Shown here one piece after another: positions 7,763-16,600 of a stretch of DNA of 26,956 bases (its first letter is position 1; each line of letters opens with the position of its first letter). The position numbers were made by a program, and so were the translations under genes. The stretch comes from AC-69 sp035701505 (lineage in GTDB: Bacteria > Actinomycetota > UBA4738 > HRBIN12). The stretch covers positions 1 through 26,956 of the forward strand of contig DASSSA010000088.1 in the NCBI GenBank assembly GCA_035701505.1. The letters are read 5' to 3'. Under the pieces are notes generated by a model. The model searched no databases, was not told the origin of the DNA, and was given only the letters and a program-made list of their open reading frames with translations.

Positions 7763-8047
7763 CTGAGGTCCTACGAAGTGATGTTCATCGTGCCCCCCGA
7801 AGACGATTCGGTCGTCGGCGGGGTCATCGATCGGATCACTAAGATCGTCTCCCAGGCGGGGGGCGAGGTGGGCAAGGTCGATCGATGGGGACGGCGGCGC
7901 CTGGCCTACGAGATCGCCCGGCAGAGCGAGGGCTATTACGTCGTCGTGGCGTTCACGGCGGAGCCGTCGGTGATCGCCGAGCTCGAGCGGAGCCTGCACC
8001 TCGCCGACGAGGTGCTGCGGTTCAAGGTGGTGCAGAGAGCCGCCTAG
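7763..8047 (+). CDS. rpsF: 30S ribosomal protein S6, probably starting at CTG
   Basis: 94 residues beginning (M)RSYEVMFIVPPEDD, the typical S6 N-terminus, and continuing through GGEVGKVDRWGRRRLAYEI and EGYYVVVAF. S6 binds S18 on the platform of the small subunit. The codon at the conserved start is CTG (7763-7765), with GGAGG 7 nt before it. The nearest in-frame alternative is a GTG at 7730, which adds 11 residues and has no ribosome site. The CTG start is therefore likely but unusual. The 236-nt gap to panB must hold the promoters of both operons; I see only weak -10-like words there (TAGGGT at 7629, TACACT at 7697). It is the first gene of rpsF-ssb-rpsR-rplI. Confidence 0.93.
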   Translation: MRSYEVMFIVPPEDDSVVGGVIDRITKIVSQAGGEVGKVDRWGRRRLAYEIARQSEGYYVVVAFTAEPSVIAELERSLHLADEVLRFKVVQRAA

Positions 8048-8060
8048 ACGACTTCCCCCT

Positions 8061-8082
8061 CCCCGGAGGCCATCCGCCGGGG
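8061..8082 (+). other. Intra-operon hairpin between rpsF and ssb
   Basis: CCCCGG and CCGGGG form a 6-bp stem with a 10-nt loop in the short gap between rpsF and ssb. It could stabilise or attenuate the transcript. It is weak evidence alone in such G/C-rich DNA. Confidence 0.25.
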
Positions 8083-8104
8083 GGTTGAAACGGACAGGTA
8101 GGTG

Positions 8105-8563
8105 ATGGAGATGGCGAGCGACAATCAGATCACGATCGTCGGGAACCTCACGGACGACCCGGAGCTTCGGTACACGCCGAACGGTGCGGCCGTCGTGAAC
8201 TTCTCGGTGGCCGTCACGCCCCGGATCCGGGACGACGGTGGTGGCTGGAAGGACGGCGACACGTCGTTCTTCCGTGTGAACGCATGGCGGACCCTGGCCG
8301 AGAACTCTGCCGAGTCCCTCACCCGGGGCTCGCGGGTGGTCGTGGTTGGCCGCCTCCGCCAGCGCTCATGGGAGACCCCGGAGGGCGAGCGGCGTTCGGT
8401 GGTTGAGATCGAGGCCGATGAGCTGGGGCCGAGCCTTCGGTGGGCCACGGCCAAGATTGAGCGACAGGGTGGGAAGACCGGTGGCGACTGGTCGGCCAAG
8501 ACCCCTGCCCCGGTCGGCGCAGGCCAGAATTCGGACGAGGAGACGCCACTGGATGCCCCCTAA
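8105..8563 (+). CDS. ssb: Single-stranded DNA-binding protein
   Basis: About 152 residues with one OB fold (NQITIVGNLTDDPELRYTPN, AAVVNFSVAVTPR, TSFFRVNAWRTLAENSAESL, RGSRVVVVGRLRQRSWETPE). The C-terminal linker is short. The tail reads DEETPLDAP, not the usual acidic tip ending in PF that recruits repair and replication partners: DEETPL resembles it, but the Phe is Leu and three residues follow. The start could be 8105 or the ATG at 8111; neither has a strong ribosome site (AGGTAGG is nearby). The last 11 nt overlap the start of rpsR. It is placed between rpsF and rpsR, as in many bacteria. Confidence 0.93.
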   Translation: MEMASDNQITIVGNLTDDPELRYTPNGAAVVNFSVAVTPRIRDDGGGWKDGDTSFFRVNAWRTLAENSAESLTRGSRVVVVGRLRQRSWETPEGERRSVVEIEADELGPSLRWATAKIERQGGKTGGDWSAKTPAPVGAGQNSDEETPLDAP

Positions 8564-8825
8564 GACCAAGAAGCGACCACCAAGAAAAGAAAAGGAAGAG
8601 AAGGCCTGGCAGAAGAAGCAGAAGCGGAAGGTCTGCATCTTCTGTAAGGACCGGATCGAGTACGTCGACTACAAGGACGTCATGATGCTGCGCAAGTTCG
8701 TCTCCGAGCGGGGCAAGATCCGGGCCCGCCGGGTGACCGGGAATTGCGCCCAGCATCAACGGGACGTGGCCGTGGCGGTCAAGAACGCGCGCGAGATGGC
8801 GCTCCTTCCGTACTCCAGTCGATGA
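8553..8825 (+). CDS. rpsR: 30S ribosomal protein S18, zinc-binding type
   Basis: 90 residues. A very basic N-terminus (PPKTKKRPPRKEKEEK) precedes the S18 core KVCIFCKDRIEYVDYKD and ISERGKI-like region, then RARRVTGNCAQHQRDVAVAV and KNAREMALLPY. Cys28 and Cys31 (CxxC), Cys65 and His68 form a plausible zinc site, the so-called C+ form; many actinobacteria carry a second C- paralogue elsewhere, used under zinc shortage. The ATG at 8553 lies inside the ssb end, with GAGGAG about 10 nt upstream. Its TGA overlaps the rplI ATG. Confidence 0.95.
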   Translation: MPPKTKKRPPRKEKEEKAWQKKQKRKVCIFCKDRIEYVDYKDVMMLRKFVSERGKIRARRVTGNCAQHQRDVAVAVKNAREMALLPYSSR

Positions 8826-9271
8826 GGGTCATCCTCCAGAAGCCCGTCGACAAGCTCGGCGTGCCGGGAGACGTCGTCGACGTCGCCGACGGGTATGCCC
8901 GCAACTTCCTGATGCCCCGGGGCCTCGCGGTCCGGGCTTCCAAGGGCGGCGTGAAGCACGTCGAGAGCCTCAAGCGGGCCCATACCACCCGGGTGTCCCA
9001 GGCCCAGGCGGAGGCCCAGGCCGTTGCCGATCGGCTGACCGCGGGCCCGATCAAGGTGAGGGCCCGGGTGGGCGAGGAAGGTCGCCTGTTCGGCAGCGTG
9101 ACGGCGGCCGAGCTCGCGGAGGAGATCGAGCGCCAGACCGGGGTGAAGGTCGACCGCCGCGACGTCCGCCTGGACGAGCCCATCCGAAGCGTCGGGGTCC
9201 ACCAGGTCACGGTGCACCTGTTCACGGATGTTGACCCCTTCGTCCCGGTCGAGGTCGAACCCGCCCAGTAG
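8822..9271 (+). CDS. rplI: 50S ribosomal protein L9
   Basis: 149 residues with the L9 N-domain signature (MRVILQKPVDKLGVPGDVVD, then ADGYARNFLMPRGLAV), a long connecting helix and a C-domain containing GRLFGSVTAAELAEEI and RSVGVHQVTVHLF. It binds 23S rRNA at the L1 stalk base. The ATG overlaps the rpsR stop (ATGA), so the two are coupled. It is the last gene of the ribosomal unit; a hairpin follows at 9288. Confidence 0.96.
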   Translation: MRVILQKPVDKLGVPGDVVDVADGYARNFLMPRGLAVRASKGGVKHVESLKRAHTTRVSQAQAEAQAVADRLTAGPIKVRARVGEEGRLFGSVTAAELAEEIERQTGVKVDRRDVRLDEPIRSVGVHQVTVHLFTDVDPFVPVEVEPAQ

Positions 9272-9287
9272 TGGGGATGTACTGAGG

Positions 9288-9322
9288 TCGGCGGCTAACC
9301 TTCCCTGCGGCTGAGCCGCCGA
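9288..9322 (+). terminator. Hairpin after rplI
   Basis: TCGGCGGCT and AGCCGCCGA form a 9-bp perfect stem 16 nt after the rplI stop, with a 17-nt loop. No T-run follows. The position suggests it ends the rpsF-rplI transcript. Confidence 0.45.
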
Positions 9323-9458
9323 GGCTCGGGTGAGGTCCCTCCCCTCGCGGCGGAACCCGCCATCCTCGATGCATGCAACCCCGACTGAGGCCACGACAGG
9401 GTCCTTGCGCGCCCGGACGTTCCTGACCTGCCAAATTACAGGTGTGTCACTATCGGGT

Positions 9459-9559
9459 TGTACACACATCTCCACGGCGTTTTCCACAGGTCCAGTGGCA
9501 GGTGGAGGTGAGTCTGACAACAAAGTTTCGGACCCCACCTGGAGCGGAGTTGTTCACAT
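9459..9559 (+). promoter_or_regulatory. Cluster of three DnaA-box-like 9-mers upstream of dnaB
   Basis: TTGTACACA (9459-9467), TTTTCCACA (9481-9489) and TTGTTCACA (9551-9559) lie in the same orientation in the 363-nt rplI-dnaB gap. The middle one fits TTWTNCACA exactly and the others differ by one base. The surrounding stretch is less G/C-rich than its neighbours (for example CCAAATTACAGG, ACAACAAAGTTTCGG). It may be a DnaA-controlled dnaB promoter or an accessory DnaA-titration or origin-like site. No dnaA or dnaN is in the window, so a true oriC is not shown. The remainder of the gap has only the rplI hairpin. Confidence 0.5.
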
Positions 9560-9634
9560 CCGATTTCCCCTTCCCTCCGGGGAGACCGGCGTCTACCGTC
9601 TGCACCTCGCCGCGGGTTCGGGAGAGGGGGATCG

Positions 9635-10987
9635 TTGGCGACGAGAGCTGACGACGTCCGGCGTCTCCGGCCCGAACGGGTACCGCCCCACAACCTGGAA
9701 GCCGAGGAGTCCGTCCTCGGCGCCATGATGCTCTCGACGGAGGCCATCGCCGACGTCGTCGAGGTGGTCAAGCCCGAGGACTTCTACAAATCGGCGAACG
9801 GCACGATCTTCGACACCCTGCGGGGGATCTACGGGCGGGGTGATCCGGTCGATGCGATCACCGCTGTCGAGGACCTCCGGCGGCGCGGGGTACTGGAACA
9901 GGTCGGCGGGCACCTGTACATCCACGAGCTCGTCGAGCAGGTGCCGACACCCGCCGCGGCGGGCAACTACGCGCGGATCGTCGCGCAGCACGCGCTCCTG
10001 CGGCGGCTGATCCAGGCCGCGGGGGACATCATGGAGATGGGGTACTCGGCTCCCGAGGATCCGGAGCGGGTAGCCGACGAAGCCGAGCAGCGCATCTACG
10101 ACGTGGCCCGCCACGACGAGAAGGACCAGGTCGCCTCCCTCCGGGAGCTGGTCGACCAGGCGATGACCGACCTGGAGCAGATCCAGAACCGGGAATCCGC
10201 CTTCGCCGGCCTGCCCACCGGGTTCCGGGACCTGGACGAGCTGCTGTCGGGCCTCCAGTCGGGGAACTTGGTGATCGTGGCGGCCCGTCCCGGCGTCGGG
10301 AAGTCCTCGTTCGCCACGAACGTCGCCAGGAACGCAGCGGTCGAGTCCCGGGTGCCCGTTGCGATGTTCTCACTCGAGATGTCGAGGTGGGAGATCGGGA
10401 TGCGTCTGCTGTGCGGCGAGGCCGGGGTCCCCTGGGACCGGATCCGGGGACGGCGCGTGGGCGCCGATGACTGGTCGCGGGTCGTCCAGGCCGCGGAGGT
10501 CTTGCACGATGCGCCGCTGTCGATCGTGGACTCGGGTAACGTCACCATCGTCGACATCAGGGCCAAGGCCAGGCGGCTCTCGGCCCGGAGGCAGGGCCTG
10601 GGGCTCATCATCGTGGACTACCTTCAACTGATGTCGCATCACCGAAGGGTGGACAACCGCCAGCAGGAGATCGCCGAGATCAGCAGGAGCCTCAAGCTCC
10701 TGGCCAAGGAGCTGAAGATCCCGGTGATCGCTGTCTCACAGCTGAACCGGGACCCCGAGCGACGGCAGGACAAGCGCCCCCAGCTCTCGGACCTGCGCGA
10801 ATCTGGTGCCATCGAACAGGATTCCGACGTCGTCATGTTCATCCATCGCGACGACTCCGATCCGGCGAAGAAGGGACTCGCCGACTTGATCGTGGCCAAG
10901 CACCGGAACGGGCCCACCGATACGGTCCCCGTGACCTTCCTTCCGCATCTCACGCAGTTCCGGAACTACGCACCGGCCTCCGCCTAG
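9635..10987 (+). CDS. dnaB: Replicative DNA helicase DnaB
   Basis: 450 residues, no intein. The N-terminal DnaB domain (about 18-120, VPPHNLEAEESVLGAMML) leads through a linker to the RecA-like ATPase: Walker A near 216-225 (AARPGVGKSS), SLEMSRWEIGMRLL, Walker B-like LGLIIVDYLQLMS, ISRSLKLLAKELKIPVIAVSQLNRD, RPQLSDLRESGAIEQDSDVV and LIVAKHRNGPTDTV. As a hexamer it unwinds DNA at the fork. The start is TTG at 9635, preceded by GGGAGAGGGGG; no other start fits. The location after rplI is common in actinobacteria, and the DnaA-box-like repeats lie just upstream. Confidence 0.97.
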   Translation: MATRADDVRRLRPERVPPHNLEAEESVLGAMMLSTEAIADVVEVVKPEDFYKSANGTIFDTLRGIYGRGDPVDAITAVEDLRRRGVLEQVGGHLYIHELVEQVPTPAAAGNYARIVAQHALLRRLIQAAGDIMEMGYSAPEDPERVADEAEQRIYDVARHDEKDQVASLRELVDQAMTDLEQIQNRESAFAGLPTGFRDLDELLSGLQSGNLVIVAARPGVGKSSFATNVARNAAVESRVPVAMFSLEMSRWEIGMRLLCGEAGVPWDRIRGRRVGADDWSRVVQAAEVLHDAPLSIVDSGNVTIVDIRAKARRLSARRQGLGLIIVDYLQLMSHHRRVDNRQQEIAEISRSLKLLAKELKIPVIAVSQLNRDPERRQDKRPQLSDLRESGAIEQDSDVVMFIHRDDSDPAKKGLADLIVAKHRNGPTDTVPVTFLPHLTQFRNYAPASA

Positions 10988-11013
10988 CTCTGTCCTGCCA
11001 TACGCTGCCGGGC

Positions 11014-11703
11014 ATGACGGCCGATGGACGCCGTGTCCGCGCCATCCACCGACGGCTGTTGCGGCATTTCGGCTCGCTCGAGCCGCCCCGACGGAGTGAT
11101 CCGCTCGAGGAGCTCATCCTCACCGTGCTCTCGCAGAACACCAGCGACGCAAACAGCTTCAGAGCCTACGGATCGCTTCGGGCCAGATTCCCGACGTGGG
11201 AAGCACTGGCCGTGGCTCGCCCGTCGGAGGTCGCGGCCTCGATCCGCTCGGGTGGCTTGTCGAACGTGAAAGCGCCGCGCCTCCTGGCCATCCTGCGCGC
11301 GATCCGGGAACGCGAGGGACATCTCGACCTGTCCCTCCTCGGCCACATGAGCGACGCGGAGGCCCGAGACTACCTGACCTCCCTTCCGGGGGTCGGGCCG
11401 AAGACGGCGGCCGTTGTGCTGGCTTTCTCGCTCGATCGTCCGGCGCTCCCCGTGGATACGCACGTCCATCGGGTGGCGAGCCGCTTGGGCCTGATCGGGC
11501 CGAAGTCCTCCGCGGCCAAGGCGCAAGACATCCTGGAGTCGATCACGCCGCCAGACATCCGAGTCGCGATGCACGTCGGTCTGATCCGCTTGGGCCGGGA
11601 GATCTGCAAACCAGGCCGGCCAAGGTGCGAGGTGTGTCCGCTCGTCGACCTATGCCCCACGGCACCCACGATCCTCGGTATGAAGGCCGGAGGTGATGCC
11701 TGA
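11014..11703 (+). CDS. nth: Endonuclease III (DNA glycosylase/AP lyase)
   Basis: 229 residues. A base-excision repair enzyme that removes oxidised pyrimidines. It has the first-half motif LILTVLSQNTSDANSF, a helix-hairpin-helix with catalytic Lys130 (LPGVGPKTAAVV), catalytic Asp148 (LPVDTHVHRVASRLGL) and the [4Fe-4S] loop C198-X6-C205-X2-C208-X5-C214. The spacing of K130 and D148 (18) matches the family. ATG at 11014, 26 nt after dnaB; ribosome site weak. It overlaps no other gene; a tRNA follows on the other strand. Confidence 0.94.
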   Translation: MTADGRRVRAIHRRLLRHFGSLEPPRRSDPLEELILTVLSQNTSDANSFRAYGSLRARFPTWEALAVARPSEVAASIRSGGLSNVKAPRLLAILRAIREREGHLDLSLLGHMSDAEARDYLTSLPGVGPKTAAVVLAFSLDRPALPVDTHVHRVASRLGLIGPKSSAAKAQDILESITPPDIRVAMHVGLIRLGREICKPGRPRCEVCPLVDLCPTAPTILGMKAGGDA

Positions 11704-11729
11704 GCGAGGTGCACCCCGGCTTACCTGGA

Positions 11730-11803
11730 TGGAGCGGGCGAGGGGAATCGAACCCCCGTCTCGAGCTTGGGAAGCTCACGTTCTGCCATTGAACCACGCC
11801 CGC
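11730..11803 (-). tRNA. tRNA-Gly (anticodon CCC), CCA encoded
   Basis: Read on the minus strand: acceptor GCGGGCG pairs with CGCCCGC, D arm GGTTCAATGGCAGAA, anticodon stem GAGCT... with loop TTCCCAA (anticodon CCC), T arm GGGGGTTCGATTCCCC, discriminator T and encoded CCA (11730-11732). It reads GGG codons. It sits alone between nth and trpD. Confidence 0.96.
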
Positions 11804-11923
11804 TTGGCGCCGCACTGGCCGTCGCCGGCCTCGGTCGGCCAGTGTATCGAGGCCTCGGGGGGCCTGCGTCGCACGCGGACTCTGGCTTCGGGCTCTGGAC
11901 GACCTGTTAGCGTTCCTGCTCCC

Positions 11924-12970
11924 ATGCAGGACCAGGTTGCCGCGCAGGACCCCAGTTTTTGGCCGGCCCTTCTCATGCGGCTGACCGGCGGGCAATCCCT
12001 CTCGTCGGAGCAGGCCGCCCGCGCCATGCTGGCGATCATGGAAGGGAGCGCCACACCGGCCCAGGTGGGCGGATTCCTGATGGCCCTTCGCACGAAGGGC
12101 GAGACCGTCGACGAGATCGAGGGCCTGTCGCGCACCGCCCTCGAGATGGCTCAGCCCGTACGGTCCACCGAGCCCGTCGTCGACACGTGCGGGACCGGAG
12201 GTGACCGCTCGGAGACTTTCAACATCTCCACGCTCGCCGCCATCGTGGCCGCGGGGGCCGGGGTCGTCGTGGCCAAGCACGGCAACCGAGCGGCCTCGTC
12301 GCACTGCGGGTCGGCGGACCTGCTGGAAGCCCTCGGCGTTCGGATCGACCTCGGACCGGAAGGGGTCGAGCGATGCCTTGCCGAGGCGGGGATCGCGTTC
12401 ATGTTTGCCCCCGTCTTCCATCCCGGCGCCGCGCATGCGGCACCGGTCCGCCGGGAGCTCCGCGTGCCCACGGCGTTCAACTTCCTCGGTCCCCTCACGA
12501 ACCCGGCCCGGCCGCACGCCCAGGTCGTGGGGGTGTCCGACCTGCGGATGCTGCCTCTCATCGCGGAGGTCCTGGCCCGGCGGAGGGTCAGAGCCAAGGT
12601 CTTCCGAGGCCAGGACGGCCTGGACGAGCTCACGACCACCGGGCCGTCCACGGTCTACGAGACCGCGGACGGCGACGTGAAGGAACGGCTGCTGGACCCC
12701 GAGGATCTCGGACTCGCCCGGGCAAGGGGTGCCGACCTGAAAGGGGGCGACGCCGCGACGAATGCCGGCATCGCGCGCTCCGTGCTCGCAGGCGAGCACG
12801 GACCGCCGCGCGACGTGGTGGTCCTCAACGCCGGCGCGGCCCTGGAGGTGGCGGGGCGCGCGACGAGCGTCAAGGACGGGATGGTCGCCGCGGCCGAATC
12901 GATCGACTCCGGGGCCGCCACGCGGGCGCTCGCGCGGTGGGTCGAGATCTCACAGCGGGCGGCGGGGTGA
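11924..12970 (+). CDS. trpD: Anthranilate phosphoribosyltransferase
   Basis: 348 residues. Joins anthranilate to PRPP in tryptophan synthesis. Family signatures: PVVDTCGTGGDRSETFNIST (PRPP/Mg loop), VVVAKHGNRAASSHCGSADL, FMFAPVFHPGAAHAAPVRRE, PTAFNFLGPLTNPARP, GQDGLDELTTTGPSTVYE and GGDAATNAGIARSVL. The helical N-domain has LMALRTKGETVDEIEGL. The ATG at 11924 is chosen because the frame upstream runs through the tRNA on the other strand; its ribosome site is weak. No other trp gene is nearby; dcd follows after 43 nt. Confidence 0.95.
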   Translation: MQDQVAAQDPSFWPALLMRLTGGQSLSSEQAARAMLAIMEGSATPAQVGGFLMALRTKGETVDEIEGLSRTALEMAQPVRSTEPVVDTCGTGGDRSETFNISTLAAIVAAGAGVVVAKHGNRAASSHCGSADLLEALGVRIDLGPEGVERCLAEAGIAFMFAPVFHPGAAHAAPVRRELRVPTAFNFLGPLTNPARPHAQVVGVSDLRMLPLIAEVLARRRVRAKVFRGQDGLDELTTTGPSTVYETADGDVKERLLDPEDLGLARARGADLKGGDAATNAGIARSVLAGEHGPPRDVVVLNAGAALEVAGRATSVKDGMVAAAESIDSGAATRALARWVEISQRAAG

Positions 12971-13013
12971 GCCACGACGCGGGTGTCCGGTTCGAACCAG
13001 TAGCATCGCGGCG

Positions 13014-13592
13014 ATGATCCTCTCGGACGTCGACATCCGAAAGGAGATCGAATCGGGCCGCATCGAGATCGACCCGTTCGATCCGGCCTCGATCCAGCCG
13101 TCCTCGATCGACCTCCACGTCGACGACCGGTTCCGGGTGTTCGCCAACTCACGGTACCCCTATATCGATGTGAAGAAGGAGATGCCCGGCCTCACCGAGG
13201 TCGTCGAGGTCGCCGACCCGGACCCGTTCATCCTCCACCCCGGGGAGTTCGTGCTGGGGTCGACCCTCGAACGCGTCGCCATCCCCGACGACATGGTAGC
13301 CAGGCTTGAAGGGAAGTCGTCTCTCGGACGACTGGGTCTCCTGATCCACTCGACCGCCGGGTACGTGGATCCAGGATGGGACGGTTATCTCACCCTCGAG
13401 CTGTCGAACGTGGCCAACCTCCCCATCACGATCTACCCGGGGATGAAGATCGGACAGATCTCGTTCTTCCGCCTCACCACCCCCGCAGAGCGGCCCTACG
13501 GATCCACCGAGGCGAGGAGCAAGTACCAGGGGCAGCGCGGTCCGACGGCCAGCCGGTTCTTCGAGGAGTTCGGCGAGCTCGGATCTCGCTGA
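13014..13592 (+). CDS. dcd: dCTP deaminase, probably the bifunctional dUMP-forming type
   Basis: 192 residues. Deaminates dCTP; the actinobacterial bifunctional form also hydrolyses the dUTP to dUMP. It starts MILSDVDIRKEIESGRIEI and has IQPSSIDLHVDDRFRVF, the active-site stretch LEGKSSLGRLGLLIHSTAG and YVDPGWDGYLTLELSNVANL (catalytic Glu near 129). The HSTAG...LELSNVANLPIT wording resembles the mycobacterial bifunctional enzyme rather than the E. coli monofunctional one (HVTAHRIDPG). It ends SKYQGQRGPTASRFFEEF. ATG at 13014. The stop is 22 nt from the convergent HEAT-protein gene. Confidence 0.95.
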   Translation: MILSDVDIRKEIESGRIEIDPFDPASIQPSSIDLHVDDRFRVFANSRYPYIDVKKEMPGLTEVVEVADPDPFILHPGEFVLGSTLERVAIPDDMVARLEGKSSLGRLGLLIHSTAGYVDPGWDGYLTLELSNVANLPITIYPGMKIGQISFFRLTTPAERPYGSTEARSKYQGQRGPTASRFFEEFGELGSR

Positions 13593-13614
13593 CGCCGAGA
13601 CCTGGGCTCGCCGC

Positions 13615-16600
13615 TCAGCCGATTTGTGGGTCGCCCGAGCGGACGCCCAGCCGGTACAGAGCTCCCTCGGCCGCGGCCACGACCTCCGTCGCGGGGTCGT
13701 TGAGTACGGCCGCGACGATCGCATCCGCACTACGCGGATCCCCCAGCATTGCCAGGAACTGCGTGGAGCGGAGCCGGATCCGCTCGTCCGGATCCGAGAG
13801 CACCCCGATCAGGGCGTCGACTGCCTCGGGCCCACCGATCGCTCCGATGGCCTCGACCGCCCGTAACCGCGCATCCGCTTCCGTCGAGCCGAGCCGTCCC
13901 GCGAGCCGGGCCACCCCGACGACGTCCCGGAGCAAGCCACCCACGATGGGCACCACCTCGGGGGTCCCGTGGAGCAACACGTCGATGAGCAATTCCTGCG
14001 ACGACGGCCCGATCTTTCTCAGGAGGTCGGTGGCGGCATCCCGCAGGTTGGGAACTGCAAGCACGCCTGCCAGCCGCTTGGCAACCGCGGGCGAGCTCCA
14101 CTGAGTGAGGACCTCGCTGGCAACCGTTCGCACCCCTGGATCGGCGTCCTGGAGCGCAGTCACCAGGAAGCCGAGGACTGCCTCGTCGTCGATGACGCCC
14201 AGGGCTCGGACGGCCTCAACCCGAACCTCGGGGAAGGAGTCTCCGATCGCATTGCCCAGCGCTTGCACCGCGGACGTGTCGCGGAGACGCCCGAGAGCCG
14301 ACGCGGCCGCCGCCCGAACCGCGGGGACGGGATCCTGGAGGGACTGGATCGATGCCTCGAGGCAGGCCTGGCTCCCGCTCCATCCGGCGAGATCGAGGGC
14401 GAGCATCCGCTCCTCCTGGTCGGGCGATCCGTAATGCATGAGCGCGAGCTCGGTCAGGGCGGCCGGGTTGGAGTGGGAGAACACCGAGCCGAGCTCGTTC
14501 CGTTCCTCGGGTCGGCACTGGCGAAGGGCCGACCACACGAACTCGTGATCGTTGTCCTCCCTCGAAGCGAGCTGGTTCATGGCTGCGCGCCGGACCGACT
14601 CTTCGCCATCGGTCAACCCTTGGAGAAGGAAGGGATCGGCCTCCCGACCCAAGGTCTCCGCGAGCTCCTCGAGGGCCGCCGCCCGAACGACCGGGTCGAG
14701 ATCGGCCATCGCTTGGGTCATGGCATCGGACGTATCGATGTTGGCCCGGGCGATCACGTGCACGGCTGCGGCTCGAAGAGGCGCCGACTGATCGGTCTCG
14801 AGCACGAACCGTGCGACGTCCACGTAGCTCGGGTCGCCGGATTCACCCATCACCTCCAGGACTGCCATGCGGACCGGAACCGAGGAGTCGTCGAGATGTC
14901 CCCGAAGGTAGGGCATCACGGTCGGACCCGACGAGCTCCAGAGCACTCGGATCGCCTCGGGCTTGCGAGATTCGTCGACCTGCCCCAGGAGGCCGATCAG
15001 GTCCTCCAGCCGCACCCGCGCGAGGGCCTTCAGGAACGGCTCGCGCGCCTCGAGTGGAAGCTCCATCGCCCGGTTCAGGATGTCCAAACCGAGCTCGTAT
15101 AAGCGGAGCGCGCCCACGGTCTCGGCCGCGGCGGAAGCCGTCTCCACGTCACCGGTACGCACGGCCTCGCGTGCCCACGCGAGGACACGGCTTCGCTCGA
15201 CTCCTCCCAGGCTCGACCGTGCCAGGTAACGGACCGCCTCGTCGGCATCTTGCAACGAGCGGGCGAGTGACGCGATGCGTTCGGCGTCCACGGGAGCAAG
15301 GGCCGCATCGTCGGTGAACTCCGGTCCGCCGACCGCGGATTCGTCGGTTCGGGCGATCGCGTCGGCGGCGACCTCCGCGACCTCTCGGATCTCGTCCAAG
15401 GGGTCCGAGACCAGGGTGGCCAGCGCGCGGAGGATCTCCGGAGCCTCTTCCCCCTCCACAAGGATCCGGACGGCCCCCAGACGTCGGACGTCGGGCAGCG
15501 ACAGGCTACCGACCAGCCTCGAGATGCCGACGGCCCGGCTCAGCCGGGCGATCGATGTGCCTTCCGCCGTTGTGGGAGGGGGATCCATCTCGCCGAGCGA
15601 GGTGAGGAGCAGATCGAGCTCGGTCTCACCGAGAGTGGACGTCGATGCCAGGAGCTCGGGGAGCAGCTCGAGCGCTGCCGCCTGGGTGAGCGGCCAGCGG
15701 CGCGCGGCGACCAACGGAGCGAGCAGGACGAGATCGCGAGAGCCACGTTCGGCGGCAAGGCGAACCGCCGTGGCCCGAACCTCGTCGGCCGGGTCCATGA
15801 GTGCCTGCTTGATGGTGGCGTCGCCCACGCGGTCGGCCCGGCTCGACAGGACCTCCAGGGCCAGCCGGCGGACCTCCTGATCCGGGTCGAGCAACAAGCC
15901 AACGACCTGCTCCAGCTCGCCATCGCCCGGGCCCCGCTCGGTGAGCTCCCTGAGGGCACGGCGCCGCTCGTCCGGATCGCGAGCGGCGAGCGAAGGGCCG
16001 ACGGACTCCGGCTGGGCCTCCGGCGCCGGCTCCGGACGCGGCTCGTACGCTTGGCTGGGCGCAACTTCGGCTTTCCAAGCGCCGGCTTCGACAGCTTCAA
16101 CGGCTTGGGCAGGTTCGCCCGGCTCGGCCGCGGCGGCACGATCCGGTTCGACGGGCTGGGGGCTGTGGGGAGCCTCGGACTGAGCCGCCCTGAAAGCAGT
16201 CAGCCGTCGCTGCAGGATCTCCGCGGCCGAGGGCTTGGGGACCTCGGCAGCAGGTTGCTCGAGCTCAACCGGCGCCGGCGGCTCGGGGACCTCGGCAGCA
16301 GGTTGCTCGAGCTCAACCGGGACCGGCGGCTGCGGGATTTCGGGCGCAGGCTCCTCGAGCTCAATCGGGGCCGGCGGCTGCGGGATCTCGGCCGCGGGCT
16401 GCTCCATCTCCACCGGGGCCCGCGGCTGCGCGATCTCGGCCGCAGGCTGCTCGAGCTCCTTTGGCGCGGGCGGCTCCTGCTCGGAGGAGGCCTGATCCGG
16501 CGGTTGGGCCTCGGCGGGGACTTCTTCCTCTTCCTCCTCGGCGATCTGGGCGCGTCGTTCGGCGAGCGCCTTCAAGCTTCTGTACCAATCCTCCTCGTAC

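Noticed and set aside
9272..9634. Full chromosomal origin (oriC)
   Set aside because: Only three DnaA boxes, no dnaA/dnaN, no strong A/T-rich unwinding element. Reported as a DnaA-box cluster only.
13969..15102. 377-residue open frame antisense to the HEAT-repeat gene
   Set aside because: The minus-strand frame shows regular HEAT repeats; the plus frame has no recognisable domain.
16231..16470. Tandem repeat resembling a CRISPR array or satellite
   Set aside because: The 48-bp units are directly adjacent, lack spacers and are in frame in a coding gene.
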